Positions 23,048 to 31,975 of a stretch of DNA of 64,000 nt are shown one piece after another. The notes under the pieces were generated by a model. It saw only the letters and a list, made by a program, of their open reading frames with translations. It was not told the DNA's origin and ran no database searches. The position numbers and the translations under genes are program-made. Origin of the DNA: Chitinophaga nivalis (lineage in GTDB: Bacteria > Bacteroidota > Bacteroidia > Chitinophagales > Chitinophagaceae); the NCBI RefSeq assembly GCF_025989125.1, contig NZ_JAPDNR010000001.1, forward strand, positions 4,136,301 through 4,200,300, given 5' to 3'. The first letter of the stretch is position 1. Each line of letters begins with the position of its first letter.

Positions 23048-24958
23048 TCAGGGTCTGTGCGAGGGGAGGGTGTACACAAAGCCATAGGTCATCGGCGCCT
23101 CCGTCATGAGCTGCAGGGAGCCGCCCATCTTATCCAGAAAGTCGCTGCAGGTGGCCAGTATCAGCCCGTCGTGTTGCTGGGGATGATCGAGCAGCTGTAA
23201 GAGTGCCGGCGTTATCATAATCGGATACCCTTTGATGGTAACGATGGTCTGCCGGTTTTGTGACCGGGCGGTAATGGTGAGGGTACCCAGGTGGCCGGTG
23301 AGGGCAATGATTTGTCCCAGGAGGGTGCGGTGCACAAATTGCAATACTTCATTGTCTGCAGCCAGCAGCGTATCCAACGGCACTTCCAGGTGGGTGGTCA
23401 GTTGTTTGCTCCGGATGTTTTCCTGCATATGTTCCAGGGCGGTGGCAAACAGTACATGTATATCGCAGGAGGCCGGCAGGTAGCTGAAACCGGTCAGTTG
23501 CAGCTTGATCCAGCGGAGGATACCATCGAAGGTGTCGAGGGTTTTCCGGGAATTGAGTTCTATCCTGCTCAGACTGTTCAGCATGGATTGGCGGTCCGGC
23601 GGACTATGTTGCCACCATCTGGCGGTATGGAGGATATCTTTTAAAGGCGCCCGGAAGTCATGGGCAATCAGGGAGAGTAATTTATTTTTGAAGGTGTCAT
23701 TTTCCTGCAGGCGTATATTCTTCTCCGTTATATCGGTATTGGCGGAGGTCAGTGCCCGGATATGCCGCCGCGAACAATAGTAAGACCACCAATAGGTACC
23801 GGTAAAAATAGCCAGGAGGATCAGTACGCCCAGCAGAAATTTCAGCAGGAGCTGGTGTCCGGATTTCCGCAGTTCATTTTCCGTAATCCGGTGCTGTTGC
23901 AGTTGATTGGAGGCCGACAGTTCCTGCAGCTGTTGCTGGCGGAGGAAATAGCTGATATGATCTACCGCCGGCAGTTTTCTGATCTGTAACAATTCGGCTG
24001 TTGCCAGGCGCCGGAGTACTTGCCCGTACAGCGCAGCTTTTGCCGGATCGTGCCGGGCGGAGTAGTGTCGGAACAAGATACTGCTCACATCCAGGAGGGA
24101 TTCATCATCACCGGTTTGCCGGGCCAACGGAAATATCTTTTGGGCGTAGGCAATGGAATCTACCGGATAGCCCATTGGCAGCAGGTCGTCCAGCATATGG
24201 TAATAGGCTGTGGTGGCGGTTTCCGGCAGTCCTCTTTGGAGTGCATCTGCCGCAATGTTATTGATCTTTTTTTCTACTTCCTGGAAAGAATGGGTTTTGA
24301 GCAGATCCATGGCTTCAAACAGCCGGGCATTATACCATTCCATACTATACGGGTCCTGTTCTGTTGAAACGCGTAGCTGTGCCAGTGCCCATTGTACGGA
24401 ATCCTGCCGGGTACTGTCTTTCCAGTAGTAAATCAGGTAGTTGATCAGGTCTATGTTGTAGTCGCTGTGCTCCAGAAAGCGACAGCCCAGCTGAATAGAC
24501 AGTTGTTCATAGTATTGTGCTTTCCCGATGTTCCCGTCGCCCCGGTAGGCCAGGGCGAGATTGCTGTAGTCAGTGCTGATCGCACCGGAGTCGCAGAGCA
24601 CCTGGTCCAGCTTTAAGGCTTCGTAGTTATAGATGACGGCCATCTTGGGATTTCTTTTGAAGGTATAAAAGAGCGCGAGGTTCGTATAGGCGTAGGATTT
24701 AGCCCGGATATTCTGCCGGCGTTCCGCTATTTCCAGGGCCTTACTGGCATACCAGTAGCAGCTGTCGAGGTTATTGCGGTGATAATGGAAAGCCAGGTCA
24801 TTCAAAAACTTGGTGTAGCTGCTGCTGTCTTTTGCCAGCCGTAATTTTACATGCAGGCGTTTAACTTCATCCGGCACAACGGCGTGTGCCGGCGTCCTGT
24901 TACCGGCAAGGAACAACAGCACGGCCGCAAACAGATATGTGAGGTGGCGCCATCTCAT
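23048..24958 (-). CDS. TPR-type histidine-kinase-like protein with degenerate ATPase domain
   Basis: A 636-residue protein with a signal peptide, a periplasmic TPR region (about 30-350), one membrane segment near 375-395, a coiled stretch, and a dimerisation/phosphoacceptor domain with an intact H-box LLSLIAHDFRAPLKDIL (His near 430). The catalytic domain that follows is degraded: the N-box position reads FVHRTLLGQIIALT and has lost its Asn, and the G1 box (DxGxG) is absent, with only IKGYPIMITP in that place. It therefore should not bind ATP well. It overlaps the intact kinase gene at 24955 by 4 bp (coupled translation). I infer a pseudokinase partner that could form heterodimers and be phosphorylated by the intact kinase. 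Confidence 0.75.
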   Translation of the reverse strand: MRWRHLTYLFAAVLLFLAGNRTPAHAVVPDEVKRLHVKLRLAKDSSSYTKFLNDLAFHYHRNNLDSCYWYASKALEIAERRQNIRAKSYAYTNLALFYTFKRNPKMAVIYNYEALKLDQVLCDSGAISTDYSNLALAYRGDGNIGKAQYYEQLSIQLGCRFLEHSDYNIDLINYLIYYWKDSTRQDSVQWALAQLRVSTEQDPYSMEWYNARLFEAMDLLKTHSFQEVEKKINNIAADALQRGLPETATTAYYHMLDDLLPMGYPVDSIAYAQKIFPLARQTGDDESLLDVSSILFRHYSARHDPAKAALYGQVLRRLATAELLQIRKLPAVDHISYFLRQQQLQELSASNQLQQHRITENELRKSGHQLLLKFLLGVLILLAIFTGTYWWSYYCSRRHIRALTSANTDITEKNIRLQENDTFKNKLLSLIAHDFRAPLKDILHTARWWQHSPPDRQSMLNSLSRIELNSRKTLDTFDGILRWIKLQLTGFSYLPASCDIHVLFATALEHMQENIRSKQLTTHLEVPLDTLLAADNEVLQFVHRTLLGQIIALTGHLGTLTITARSQNRQTIVTIKGYPIMITPALLQLLDHPQQHDGLILATCSDFLDKMGGSLQLMTEAPMTYGFVYTLPSHRP

Positions 24959-26943
24959 GAAGGTAGCAGTTGGTGTGGATTAGCAGGTGGTAACGTATAG
25001 GAAAACCGGGCGCCTTTTTCAGGGAGGTTGGTCACCTGCAGCTGGCCGCCCATTTTACTGATAAAGTCGCGGCAGATAATGAGTGCCAGCCCGGCGCCCT
25101 GCTGCTCATTTTTACTGCCTTTTTTGTGATTAAACTCAAACAGGTTGGGTAGCAGATCCGGCGGGATGCCAGGGCCTTCGTCTGTTACCGAGAGGGTAAC
25201 CCGATCCTTGTCTGTTTCCGCCAGAATACGCAGGGTACTGCTTACCGGCGAAAACTTAATGGCATTATGAATGAAATTGCGGTGTATAAACTGCAGCATT
25301 TCACGGTTGGCCCATACGGTAGTGGTACCGGGTATATTGATGATCACCTGCAGGTGTTTGGCGTTGATCATGCCAGACAGGAAGCGCACCACTTCGGGGA
25401 CCATATCTGCCGGTTTGCAGGATTCTGGTTCATATACGAATCCGGCTACCTGGGAGCTGATCCAGGTGAGGATATTGTCGAAGATCTGCAGCGTGTAGCC
25501 GGTGGCGTGTTCTACTTCCATCATCCATTCTGCAGCTTCATCCGGCGACAGCATTTCTTTTCTCAGGAAGGTGGTAATGTTGATGACGTTACTCAGGGGG
25601 GCCCTTGAATCGTGCGCAATCACTGATACCAGCTTGTTTTTGAAGTCGTCGTGACTGAGCAGCAGCGTATTTTTTTCCAGGATCTCCCGGTTTTTTATAC
25701 CCAGCAGCCGGGCGTCTTTATGGGTACGCCGGTAGGCGCGGAAAAAATAGATTTCGGCCAGGGCCGCCAGCACCAGCAGTATGATCAGACAGGCCGTGAG
25801 CAGAAAACGGTTCCGGTTTTCCAATTGCAGCCGGTGCAGCCGGGACTGCTGTATGTCCTGTTGCAGCTGCAGGGAGTGGAGATTATGCTGCTGCAGGTAG
25901 TAGGACAAATAATCCATTTCTCCGTTGGTTTTATCGGCTTCTTTTTTATCCAGGATGTTTAATAGCAGCTGGTTATAGGGAAGGGCGCTGTCGGGTTTTC
26001 CCTGTCGGGTATACCAGTCGGCCAGCTGAATGGCTACGGGCATCATCTGTTCCCGGTAGCCGCCGGCCTGGGCTGCTTGTACCATCAGTGTCATATATTG
26101 AATGGTATCCGGTTGCTGCCGCCGGGCGCTGATGGCGGTCAACAGGCGGGCTGCCTGTACGGCCGGGTAATAGTAGCCGGTGGCGGTAGCCCGGGTGTGC
26201 AGGTCGTTCAGCTGGTGGATGGCGGTGGCAGTATCATGTTGAGCCAGTAGTTGCTGGATCTGTAATTGTTCCAGTTGCAGCAGGCCAGCCGTATCACGGT
26301 AGCGGGTGCAACTGTTCCGGGCACTTGTCAGGGCCCATTGTACCGAGTCCTTTTTGCCGGGATCGTTCAGGAAAATGCTGGCGTAACGGGTCAGGATGAA
26401 GGCCCGGGTGAGATCGTCCGGTAGTTGCCGGCTGGTGGCCATGGCTTTATGGGCATAAGTGGCCGCCATCGCAGATTGCCCGGATTGCTGATAGTAGGTG
26501 CCCAGGTGCGCATACAGGCGGCCTGTTCCCGGGAGGTATTGCTGTTGGGTATATGCCTGCAGGGCGTCGGTGTAGTAGCGGACAGACAAGTACTTATTAT
26601 GGCATAATTCATAATAGCTGCCCAGTACCTGCCACGCATCTGCTATGCCTTTTGCATATTGACGACGGGTAGCCAGGTCCCGCGAGCGAATGGCATAATA
26701 CCAGGTGGTGTCCAGGTTCTTTTGCAGCGCGGCTACGGCACGCTGATGCAGCTGGTCTGTATAAACCATGCTGTCCGGCGGTAAATGGCTGGCGTGAAGC
26801 ATGCCGGTCTGGCATATGATCACACCTGTCAGTATCAGGCTTTTCCATATGTTATACTGACGGCGGCCAGGAGATTGCCGGGTATTAAACCGGCCTGCCG
26901 GTAACGATGACAGGTGGTAGGTGGTCGGCTCCTTTTGCTTCAT
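24955..26943 (-). CDS. TPR-containing sensor histidine kinase
   Basis: A 662-residue kinase. A membrane anchor or signal (about 32-50) is followed by a long periplasmic TPR sensor region (about 55-350), a transmembrane segment near 375-400, a coiled coil, then HisKA with the H-box SVIAHDSRAPLSNVINI (His near 444) and HATPase_c with all boxes: N-box NFIHNAIKFS, G1 DEGPGIPPDLL and G2 GAGLALIICRDFISKMGG. The family signals through a response regulator; none is adjacent. The gene stands first in an operon with a degenerate paralogue whose start overlaps its stop by 4 bp. The ligand sensed by the TPR region is unknown. Confidence 0.88.
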   Translation of the reverse strand: MKQKEPTTYHLSSLPAGRFNTRQSPGRRQYNIWKSLILTGVIICQTGMLHASHLPPDSMVYTDQLHQRAVAALQKNLDTTWYYAIRSRDLATRRQYAKGIADAWQVLGSYYELCHNKYLSVRYYTDALQAYTQQQYLPGTGRLYAHLGTYYQQSGQSAMAATYAHKAMATSRQLPDDLTRAFILTRYASIFLNDPGKKDSVQWALTSARNSCTRYRDTAGLLQLEQLQIQQLLAQHDTATAIHQLNDLHTRATATGYYYPAVQAARLLTAISARRQQPDTIQYMTLMVQAAQAGGYREQMMPVAIQLADWYTRQGKPDSALPYNQLLLNILDKKEADKTNGEMDYLSYYLQQHNLHSLQLQQDIQQSRLHRLQLENRNRFLLTACLIILLVLAALAEIYFFRAYRRTHKDARLLGIKNREILEKNTLLLSHDDFKNKLVSVIAHDSRAPLSNVINITTFLRKEMLSPDEAAEWMMEVEHATGYTLQIFDNILTWISSQVAGFVYEPESCKPADMVPEVVRFLSGMINAKHLQVIINIPGTTTVWANREMLQFIHRNFIHNAIKFSPVSSTLRILAETDKDRVTLSVTDEGPGIPPDLLPNLFEFNHKKGSKNEQQGAGLALIICRDFISKMGGQLQVTNLPEKGARFSYTLPPANPHQLLPS

Positions 26944-27195
26944 TTTTTAGTATACAGTGATTTCAACAAACGATGTATAGTTAAAGAAGAAAAGCTGTTT
27001 GAAAAGTTAATGGCTGGTTAACCCGTTTGGGAAACAAATTCCTGTGCAGAATATGTTGGCAGCCGGACGCGTCCAGTTAATTAAACAGCCGGATAACAGT
27101 GACGGGGGATGGCAGTGGCAGGAAAAATTACATGCCGGTATATCGCAGCAGCCGGAGAAAAAGTGGTTACAATAAGGGATGTATAGAAACAAAAC

Positions 27196-27230
27196 AGCGC
27201 GGAACCGGCTGTGATAAGGGGTTCCGCGCT
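27196..27230 (-). terminator. Terminator of the six-cysteine peptide gene
   Basis: Perfect 11-bp arms AGCGCGGAACC (27196-27206) and GGTTCCGCGCT (27220-27230). On the minus strand it is followed by GTTTTGTTTC. It lies just after the stop at 27237. Confidence 0.7.
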
Positions 27231-27236
27231 AAACAA

Positions 27237-27437
27237 CTAGCGAACATACGGTCCGCACCAGCCGGTATGATTGTAACATACGCAGTCGTTGGAAGTGCCG
27301 CCATATTTGCCGCATCCTTCTTCACATCTGTGGGTAGAGCAACTACCACCAGGACCGGCATTCATTTTTCCGCCCTGGATGCTGGCTAAATCAGTTCTGG
27401 ATAATTTTTTCTGTTGGAGGATTGTTTGTTTTTGCAT
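27237..27437 (-). CDS. GG-leader six-cysteine secreted peptide
   Basis: A 66-residue peptide: a bacteriocin-type leader MQKQTILQQKKLSRTDLASIQGG (the LSR..L..I.GG signature) and a 43-residue mature part with six Cys in the order C-x4-C-x3-C-x9-C-x-C-x6-C, ending PYVR. The ATG at 27437 fits the leader; the longer frame starts in unrelated sequence. The same order, C-x4-C and C-x-C with a GG between, is shared with the three tandem peptides near 57 kb, so they may be distant paralogues. Leaders of this kind direct cleavage after GG and export by a peptidase-containing ABC transporter; none is in the window. Activity unknown. Confidence 0.75.
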   Translation of the reverse strand: MQKQTILQQKKLSRTDLASIQGGKMNAGPGGSCSTHRCEEGCGKYGGTSNDCVCYNHTGWCGPYVR

Positions 27438-27758
27438 AAGTGTGTTCTTTTTAGGTGTAAAAACGTATACTGTTTGCGTGTTAATGGAGATGATATGACA
27501 GATACGCATAGTCCGGCTGCATGGTTAAGCAGGATGACGTGCATACAGGTTTTTTTCTTTCGGAAACTCGCTTTGGCTACAGGTATTGTTGGGTTAAAAA
27601 TTGTTACCGGGATTATCCCTGCGTGGAAAGCAAATAGTTTTTCATAAAACAACAGGTTTAACGGTATTCAATATACGAAATTATTTGAAATATGGTGAAG
27701 TTTTCTTGTTTTTTTATGGAGAACAGTCAGGGAGATAAAATGTAGCGTATATATTTTC

Positions 27759-27792
27759 CAACAGTCGTATAGGTGCGTATATACGACTGTTG
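27759..27792 (-). terminator. Strong terminator hairpin of the acetyltransferase gene
   Basis: CAACAGTCGTATA (27759-27771) and TATACGACTGTTG (27780-27792) are perfect 13-bp arms around an 8-nt loop; the outer TTTTC/GAAAA also pairs past a single bulge. It lies 12 bp after the stop of the gene at 27804. The remaining 320 bp up to the peptide start at 27437 holds nothing recognisable. Confidence 0.75.
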
Positions 27793-27803
27793 AAAAGGCC
27801 GTA

Positions 27804-28325
27804 TTATTTTAGGGGGAGATCACCCAGTAACGAAGGGAGGATGTCTGCCGTAAAACAAAGCCGTAGTTCCAGTTCATCCCCGTAGTAATCGCCGGTGGGT
27901 TCAAAACCCAGCTGCCGGTAAAATGCCAGCGGGCTGCCAGGGCCTTCACCACAACTGGTGTACAGCTCCCATATACCGCGTGCCGCCAGGTTACGCAACA
28001 CCAGTCCGATGGCCTTTTTTCCATATCCTTTACCCTGATGGGGGCCGGCTATCATCAGGCGCCAGAGGAATATGCCGGAGAAGTCGATACCGTCGCTCCA
28101 ATCGGCACTGGTGTGTAACATAATAAAACCTGCCGGGGTGTCGTCGGCATAGATGGCCCTGAACCAGGCATCTTCGGAATAGTGGGCTACGGCAATGGAT
28201 TCGCCGTTATCCGCTACCATTTTTCGTTGTTCGGGACTTAAGGTACTGCTCAGGTCACAGATGGTTTCTACATTTTCGATGGTAATCCGGCGGAGACTTA
28301 CCGTTGCGTGCGTGGCATCAATCAT
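27804..28325 (-). CDS. GNAT family N-acetyltransferase
   Basis: A 173-residue acetyltransferase. The acetyl-CoA loop is LMIAGPHQGKGYGKKAIGLV (about 90-109) with the Q-G-K-G-Y-G pattern. It is followed by LYTSCGEGPGSPLAFYRQLG and FEPTGDYYGDELELR, which resemble diamine/spermidine-type acetyltransferases (PaiA/SpeG-like: GPG..FY..LGF..TG...GDE). The N-terminus SLRRITIENVETICDLS also fits. The substrate is not proven. It is transcribed alone, with a strong hairpin terminator. Confidence 0.82.
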   Translation of the reverse strand: MIDATHATVSLRRITIENVETICDLSSTLSPEQRKMVADNGESIAVAHYSEDAWFRAIYADDTPAGFIMLHTSADWSDGIDFSGIFLWRLMIAGPHQGKGYGKKAIGLVLRNLAARGIWELYTSCGEGPGSPLAFYRQLGFEPTGDYYGDELELRLCFTADILPSLLGDLPLK

Positions 28326-28446
28326 AAGCTACAGGTTATCTTGTTGGTTATTTTGGGTACTAAAATACAGGATTGCCCGAAGAATCGGTTACTTTTATGT
28401 GGTATTACAAATCCCTCATTTGCGGATCGTTTAAAACCCCGTTTAC

Positions 28447-29607
28447 ATGAAAAAAAATGTTGTCCGGAGATGGCTGCTATGCATTTGTTGCTTTGCAGGA
28501 ATAGCCTCGGAAAGTATGGCGCAACAGCGCCGGACAGATACGATTCCTTTTTCCCTGGAAACCGGTCTGTTGGTATTTAAAGGAAAGCTAAACGGGCATG
28601 CTATTGATTTTCTGTTTGACACCGGCGCGGGAATGGCGGTAGCTACTGCCGGTATCCGGGATAGTGCGGAATTGAAAAGTAGTCGTAAGGAAGTGCAGGC
28701 CCATGATGCCAACCAACAGACCAAGCGGCTGCAAAGTGTGGTGGCGGAGACGTTGCAGGTGGGGAGCTTCGATTTTAAAAATATACGTTGCGTCATGGCA
28801 GATATGCCCTTGTTGCGTTGTATGCAGCTGTTTGTGCTGAGTGCCGATGTGATCCGGCAGTTGAACTGGCAGATAGATTTTGAGCGGCGGCAGCTGTATG
28901 TTTCACAGGCAGCTTTCCCCGTGGAGGAAGGGATGATCACGTGCCCGGTTCGTTATGTAAAGGAAAGGCCCTGTGTGAATGGCGCCATCATAGGATTGCC
29001 TGTCCAGGACGTACTCATTGATATGGGATATAAAAACGTATGTACTTTTCCGGTAGCCGCGGAGAAGGGCACGCAGTTGCTGACACGCTATCAGGAAAGC
29101 GGCGGGCAGGTACAATATAGCCTGGCGGCGTCGATGGGCATAATGGGTACGCCCCGGCCGGATACGGTGGCTACCGTACGTTTCCAGGAGCTGCAACTGG
29201 GCGGGCATACTTTTTATCAGGTACCGGCGACCGGCAAAAAAAATACGACGTTGAAACTGGGCGTGAGATTTTTTTCGACCTTTTGTACGCGTATGATCCT
29301 CAATCATGCCCAAAGCAATTATTACCTGCTGCCGGTTCCGGAAAATAAGCGCAGCACATGGGAAGGCGCAGAAATGGTGACGGTGGGATTAAAGGAGTCG
29401 CAATTAGTCATTACGGGCAAGGCGCTGGAGGGCACGGGGCATACCTTTGAGCTGGATGAAGTAGTCAGTGCCGTAAATGGAAAAACGGCAGCTGATTTCT
29501 CCGGTGAATGTGATTTTTTCAGGTGGTACAATTATGTACGGAAAGACCTGACGATACAACGGACCAATGGGCAACAGGTGCAGATAACGAAGATAAAGCT
29601 GCCATAG
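28447..29607 (+). CDS. Retropepsin-like aspartyl protease, secreted, with C-terminal PDZ-like part
   Basis: A 386-residue protein with a signal peptide (MKKNVVRRWLLCICCFAGIA through SMAQ), a first aspartyl-protease half with the catalytic motif FDTGAGMAVAT near 57-65, and a second half in which the matching motif reads DVLIDMGYKN, where the usual DTG is DMG. A single-DTG chain may act as a dimer or the second half may be only structural. The C-terminus (about 310-386: GHTFELDEVVSAVNGKTAAD) looks like a PDZ-like substrate-binding part, as in other Bacteroidota proteins of this type. Location is periplasmic or outer surface. It is convergent with the DUF6624 gene. The substrate is unknown. Confidence 0.75.
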   Translation: MKKNVVRRWLLCICCFAGIASESMAQQRRTDTIPFSLETGLLVFKGKLNGHAIDFLFDTGAGMAVATAGIRDSAELKSSRKEVQAHDANQQTKRLQSVVAETLQVGSFDFKNIRCVMADMPLLRCMQLFVLSADVIRQLNWQIDFERRQLYVSQAAFPVEEGMITCPVRYVKERPCVNGAIIGLPVQDVLIDMGYKNVCTFPVAAEKGTQLLTRYQESGGQVQYSLAASMGIMGTPRPDTVATVRFQELQLGGHTFYQVPATGKKNTTLKLGVRFFSTFCTRMILNHAQSNYYLLPVPENKRSTWEGAEMVTVGLKESQLVITGKALEGTGHTFELDEVVSAVNGKTAADFSGECDFFRWYNYVRKDLTIQRTNGQQVQITKIKLP

Positions 29608-29620
29608 CCTGCATGCAGCG

Positions 29621-29652
29621 GCCCTCCGGGGGCGGAAGATATCCCGGAGGGC
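29621..29652. terminator. Bidirectional terminator hairpin
   Basis: GCCCTCCGGG (29621-29630) pairs with CCCGGAGGGC (29643-29652), a perfect 10-bp stem, between two convergent genes. Confidence 0.7.
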
Positions 29653-29663
29653 GGCGGTCTTAT

Positions 29664-30641
29664 TTATTGCCCGCAGGGCGGCAATGCCGGCAGTTCTTTT
29701 TTATAGGAGCTGACATCCCATGTTATCCCCCAGATACGTACATATTCTGCCAGGGGAGCTAAGCCGGCTTCTTCCCGTCGTTCATCCACATGATCGGGAT
29801 CTTCCAGGGGACACACAAAATATTTTCCGGTTTTTTTATTGAGACTGATCTGGCTGCCGTAAATCTGTTTACGGCCTTCTCCCAATGATACCCGGTCTTC
29901 CAGCAGCGCCAGGTCGGCAGGAGACGCCTGTTGTTTCTTCACGGCATCCCGCATCATCGGCAGGTATTGCTGTTGAATGCGCAGCGGGGCATGTTGGATC
30001 ACCAGAAACAAGGTGGTGCTGCCCCGTATCCCGATTACGGAGGGGCCAGGCCAGCCATACTGATCGAGGATGGCGGTGGTTTTACGTACATTGATGGAAT
30101 CCTGCCAGTCTATTTTTTTCCAGAGGCGTTCCATTTCTTTGGAAGTTTCGCCATATTTTTTTGCAGTAGATTCTATCAGTAAACGGCTTTCCTGATCATC
30201 CTGATAAATGGTATCTAAAACGCGTACAAGCGATTTGTCCAGCAGCGCTTCTTCTTTTTCTTTGTTGACGAGTACTGCATCCAGCAAAGGCTGCCATCTT
30301 TTATCTGTATGAAGGGATACCAGGTCTTTGTCGTTGGTGAGTTGCTGGTAGTCTGCAAAAGCTACTTTCGTCACAATTTTCTCCAACTGAAAAAAAGCGC
30401 TGTCGGGAACACCGGCTAATGCCCATGCGCAGGCGGCATTGTAGCGGTCATTCATTAAACCTTTTCCGTTGGTGGTGATGAATGCCTGAGAGAAGGCCAG
30501 CGCAGCGGGTTTGTAGGCGCCTGCGTGATACAGGGAGTCTGCCTGGTGTACGAAAAAATTATACTGGGTCAGGTCTTGCTGTGCGATAGAAAAATGGGGT
30601 AGCAGGGCACAGCATAGTAATAAAGAAAGTATCTTTTTCAT
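29664..30641 (-). CDS. Secreted DUF6624 protein with N-terminal TPR-like part
   Basis: A 325-residue protein with a signal peptide (MKKILSLLLCCALLPHFSIA), a helical TPR-like stretch (about 25-115) and a C-terminal DUF6624-like domain: TAILDQYGWPGPSVIGIRGS, TLFLVIQHAPLRIQQQYLPM, LALLEDRVSLGEGRKQIYGS and CPLEDPDHVDERREEAGLAP. The function of the domain is unknown. It lies 78 bp after the SPASM gene on the same strand, at the end of the grasp-with-spasm cluster, so it may take part in processing or surface display of the product, or simply be a neighbour. Confidence 0.7.
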   Translation of the reverse strand: MKKILSLLLCCALLPHFSIAQQDLTQYNFFVHQADSLYHAGAYKPAALAFSQAFITTNGKGLMNDRYNAACAWALAGVPDSAFFQLEKIVTKVAFADYQQLTNDKDLVSLHTDKRWQPLLDAVLVNKEKEEALLDKSLVRVLDTIYQDDQESRLLIESTAKKYGETSKEMERLWKKIDWQDSINVRKTTAILDQYGWPGPSVIGIRGSTTLFLVIQHAPLRIQQQYLPMMRDAVKKQQASPADLALLEDRVSLGEGRKQIYGSQISLNKKTGKYFVCPLEDPDHVDERREEAGLAPLAEYVRIWGITWDVSSYKKELPALPPCGQ

Positions 30642-30719
30642 TTAACAGGAATCATTAATAGTAAGTCAATATATTTTTGAGATTAAAACATTCACGACGA
30701 TCATATAAGTATTGTATTC

Positions 30720-31790
30720 CTACTTGAAATAATAGGCTATTGCATGCTCCTTGAGCGGATTCTGGCTCCAGTCTTCCCACTCGCAGGTGTAGGGGTTGTA
30801 GCCACATTTTAATGGTTTACTCAGGATGTCCTGAGGGTTTTCCAGATATGCCCTGCAATCAGTGCAAATATGGCGAAATTCACAATCTTTGCAAACAGAA
30901 ATCTGATTCTTATTAATATGCCAGTATTTTTTAAATGCCGGATGAGCTAACGCCGCTAACAGCGTAGAGTCGTATACGTTACCAAAGCTGTCTTTCATAG
31001 AAGGACAGTTTTTAATATTGCCGGCAGCATCAATACTGATTTTTCTGTTAAGACAGGTATTGTATTGCTGCGACTCAGTAAAGGTTTTGATGTTGATGGA
31101 AAAGTAGTCCGGAATGATATGCCCGCAATGGGTGGCGGCATCAATGGGAGAAGGAATGTACAGGATCCGGGCATTGCCTGCCGGCGGATGAAATACCGTT
31201 TCCGTAAAAGGAGTGGTATGGAGCGTGAGCAGGGTAATTCGCTTAAACAGGCTGCAAAACCCTACCAGCATGGGCTGGGTAAAATGATCCTGGTATTTTA
31301 TAATCAGTTCTGCCGAAAGAATACGGGTATGTTCCAATTGTTGCAGGATGTCTTCAAAGAAGGTGAGTGGATGATCGGAGAAGCAGCGAAGCTGGATATG
31401 CTGACAACCGAGTGTTTCCAGTTCATGAATGAGGCGTGGCCAGGGAAGTGGCGGTGTAGCAGCATCCAGGTCGATGATGGCATTGGTAACCGGATACGGC
31501 TCATCCCAGGTAAGATCCATGGGAGGAAAGGCCGCCGGCGTTTCGGTGAAAAAAATGAATTCTTCTCTCAGCAAAAACTCGAAATACTCGTGGATGATCT
31601 CATCCTGTTCATGTTCATAATATTGATATACCTGTTCGATCGTTTTACCATCATGCAGTAATAGGATCTCATAGAGGGTATTGGGGATCAGGTGAATGCT
31701 TTGCCGTTGTACATCACAGAGTACCGATCGTTGGGCGCCTTCCACCGGAAGACAGCAGGTAAACAATCTGAAAGGGATATTGGTTTTCAT
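30720..31790 (-). CDS. Grasp-with-spasm SPASM-domain peptide maturase
   Basis: A 356-residue protein. The N-terminal 80 residues (SIHLIPNTLYEILLLHDGKT, then IEQVYQYYEHEQDEIIHEYF) look like a RiPP-recognition element of PqqD type. The C-terminal SPASM domain has the Cys ladder CLNRKISIDAAGNIKNCPSM, VCKDCEFRHICTDCRAY and CGYNPYTCEWEDW that would bind one or two iron-sulfur clusters. The CxxxCxxC of an active radical SAM core is not present in the middle, as known for this subgroup (gwsS). It lies three genes downstream of the precursor (33661) and two downstream of the ATP-grasp ligase (32554), on the same strand. Probable role: precursor recognition for the ligase. Confidence 0.78.
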   Translation of the reverse strand: MKTNIPFRLFTCCLPVEGAQRSVLCDVQRQSIHLIPNTLYEILLLHDGKTIEQVYQYYEHEQDEIIHEYFEFLLREEFIFFTETPAAFPPMDLTWDEPYPVTNAIIDLDAATPPLPWPRLIHELETLGCQHIQLRCFSDHPLTFFEDILQQLEHTRILSAELIIKYQDHFTQPMLVGFCSLFKRITLLTLHTTPFTETVFHPPAGNARILYIPSPIDAATHCGHIIPDYFSINIKTFTESQQYNTCLNRKISIDAAGNIKNCPSMKDSFGNVYDSTLLAALAHPAFKKYWHINKNQISVCKDCEFRHICTDCRAYLENPQDILSKPLKCGYNPYTCEWEDWSQNPLKEHAIAYYFK

Positions 31791-31975
31791 CTATGCGAAC
31801 GGTTAAAGGATGATTTTACTGATCGGTTTGTAGTGTTTGCTCACGGCTACCTGGTGCTGGTAGAAAGTGGCTGGTATCATGGTTTTGCGTGCAGGCGGCG
31901 GGGTAATCTTTTCCATAAAAAAGAAACGCACCGGTAAAGTTGAAAGTTCAACCATTTTTTTGATGGATTGCATGT

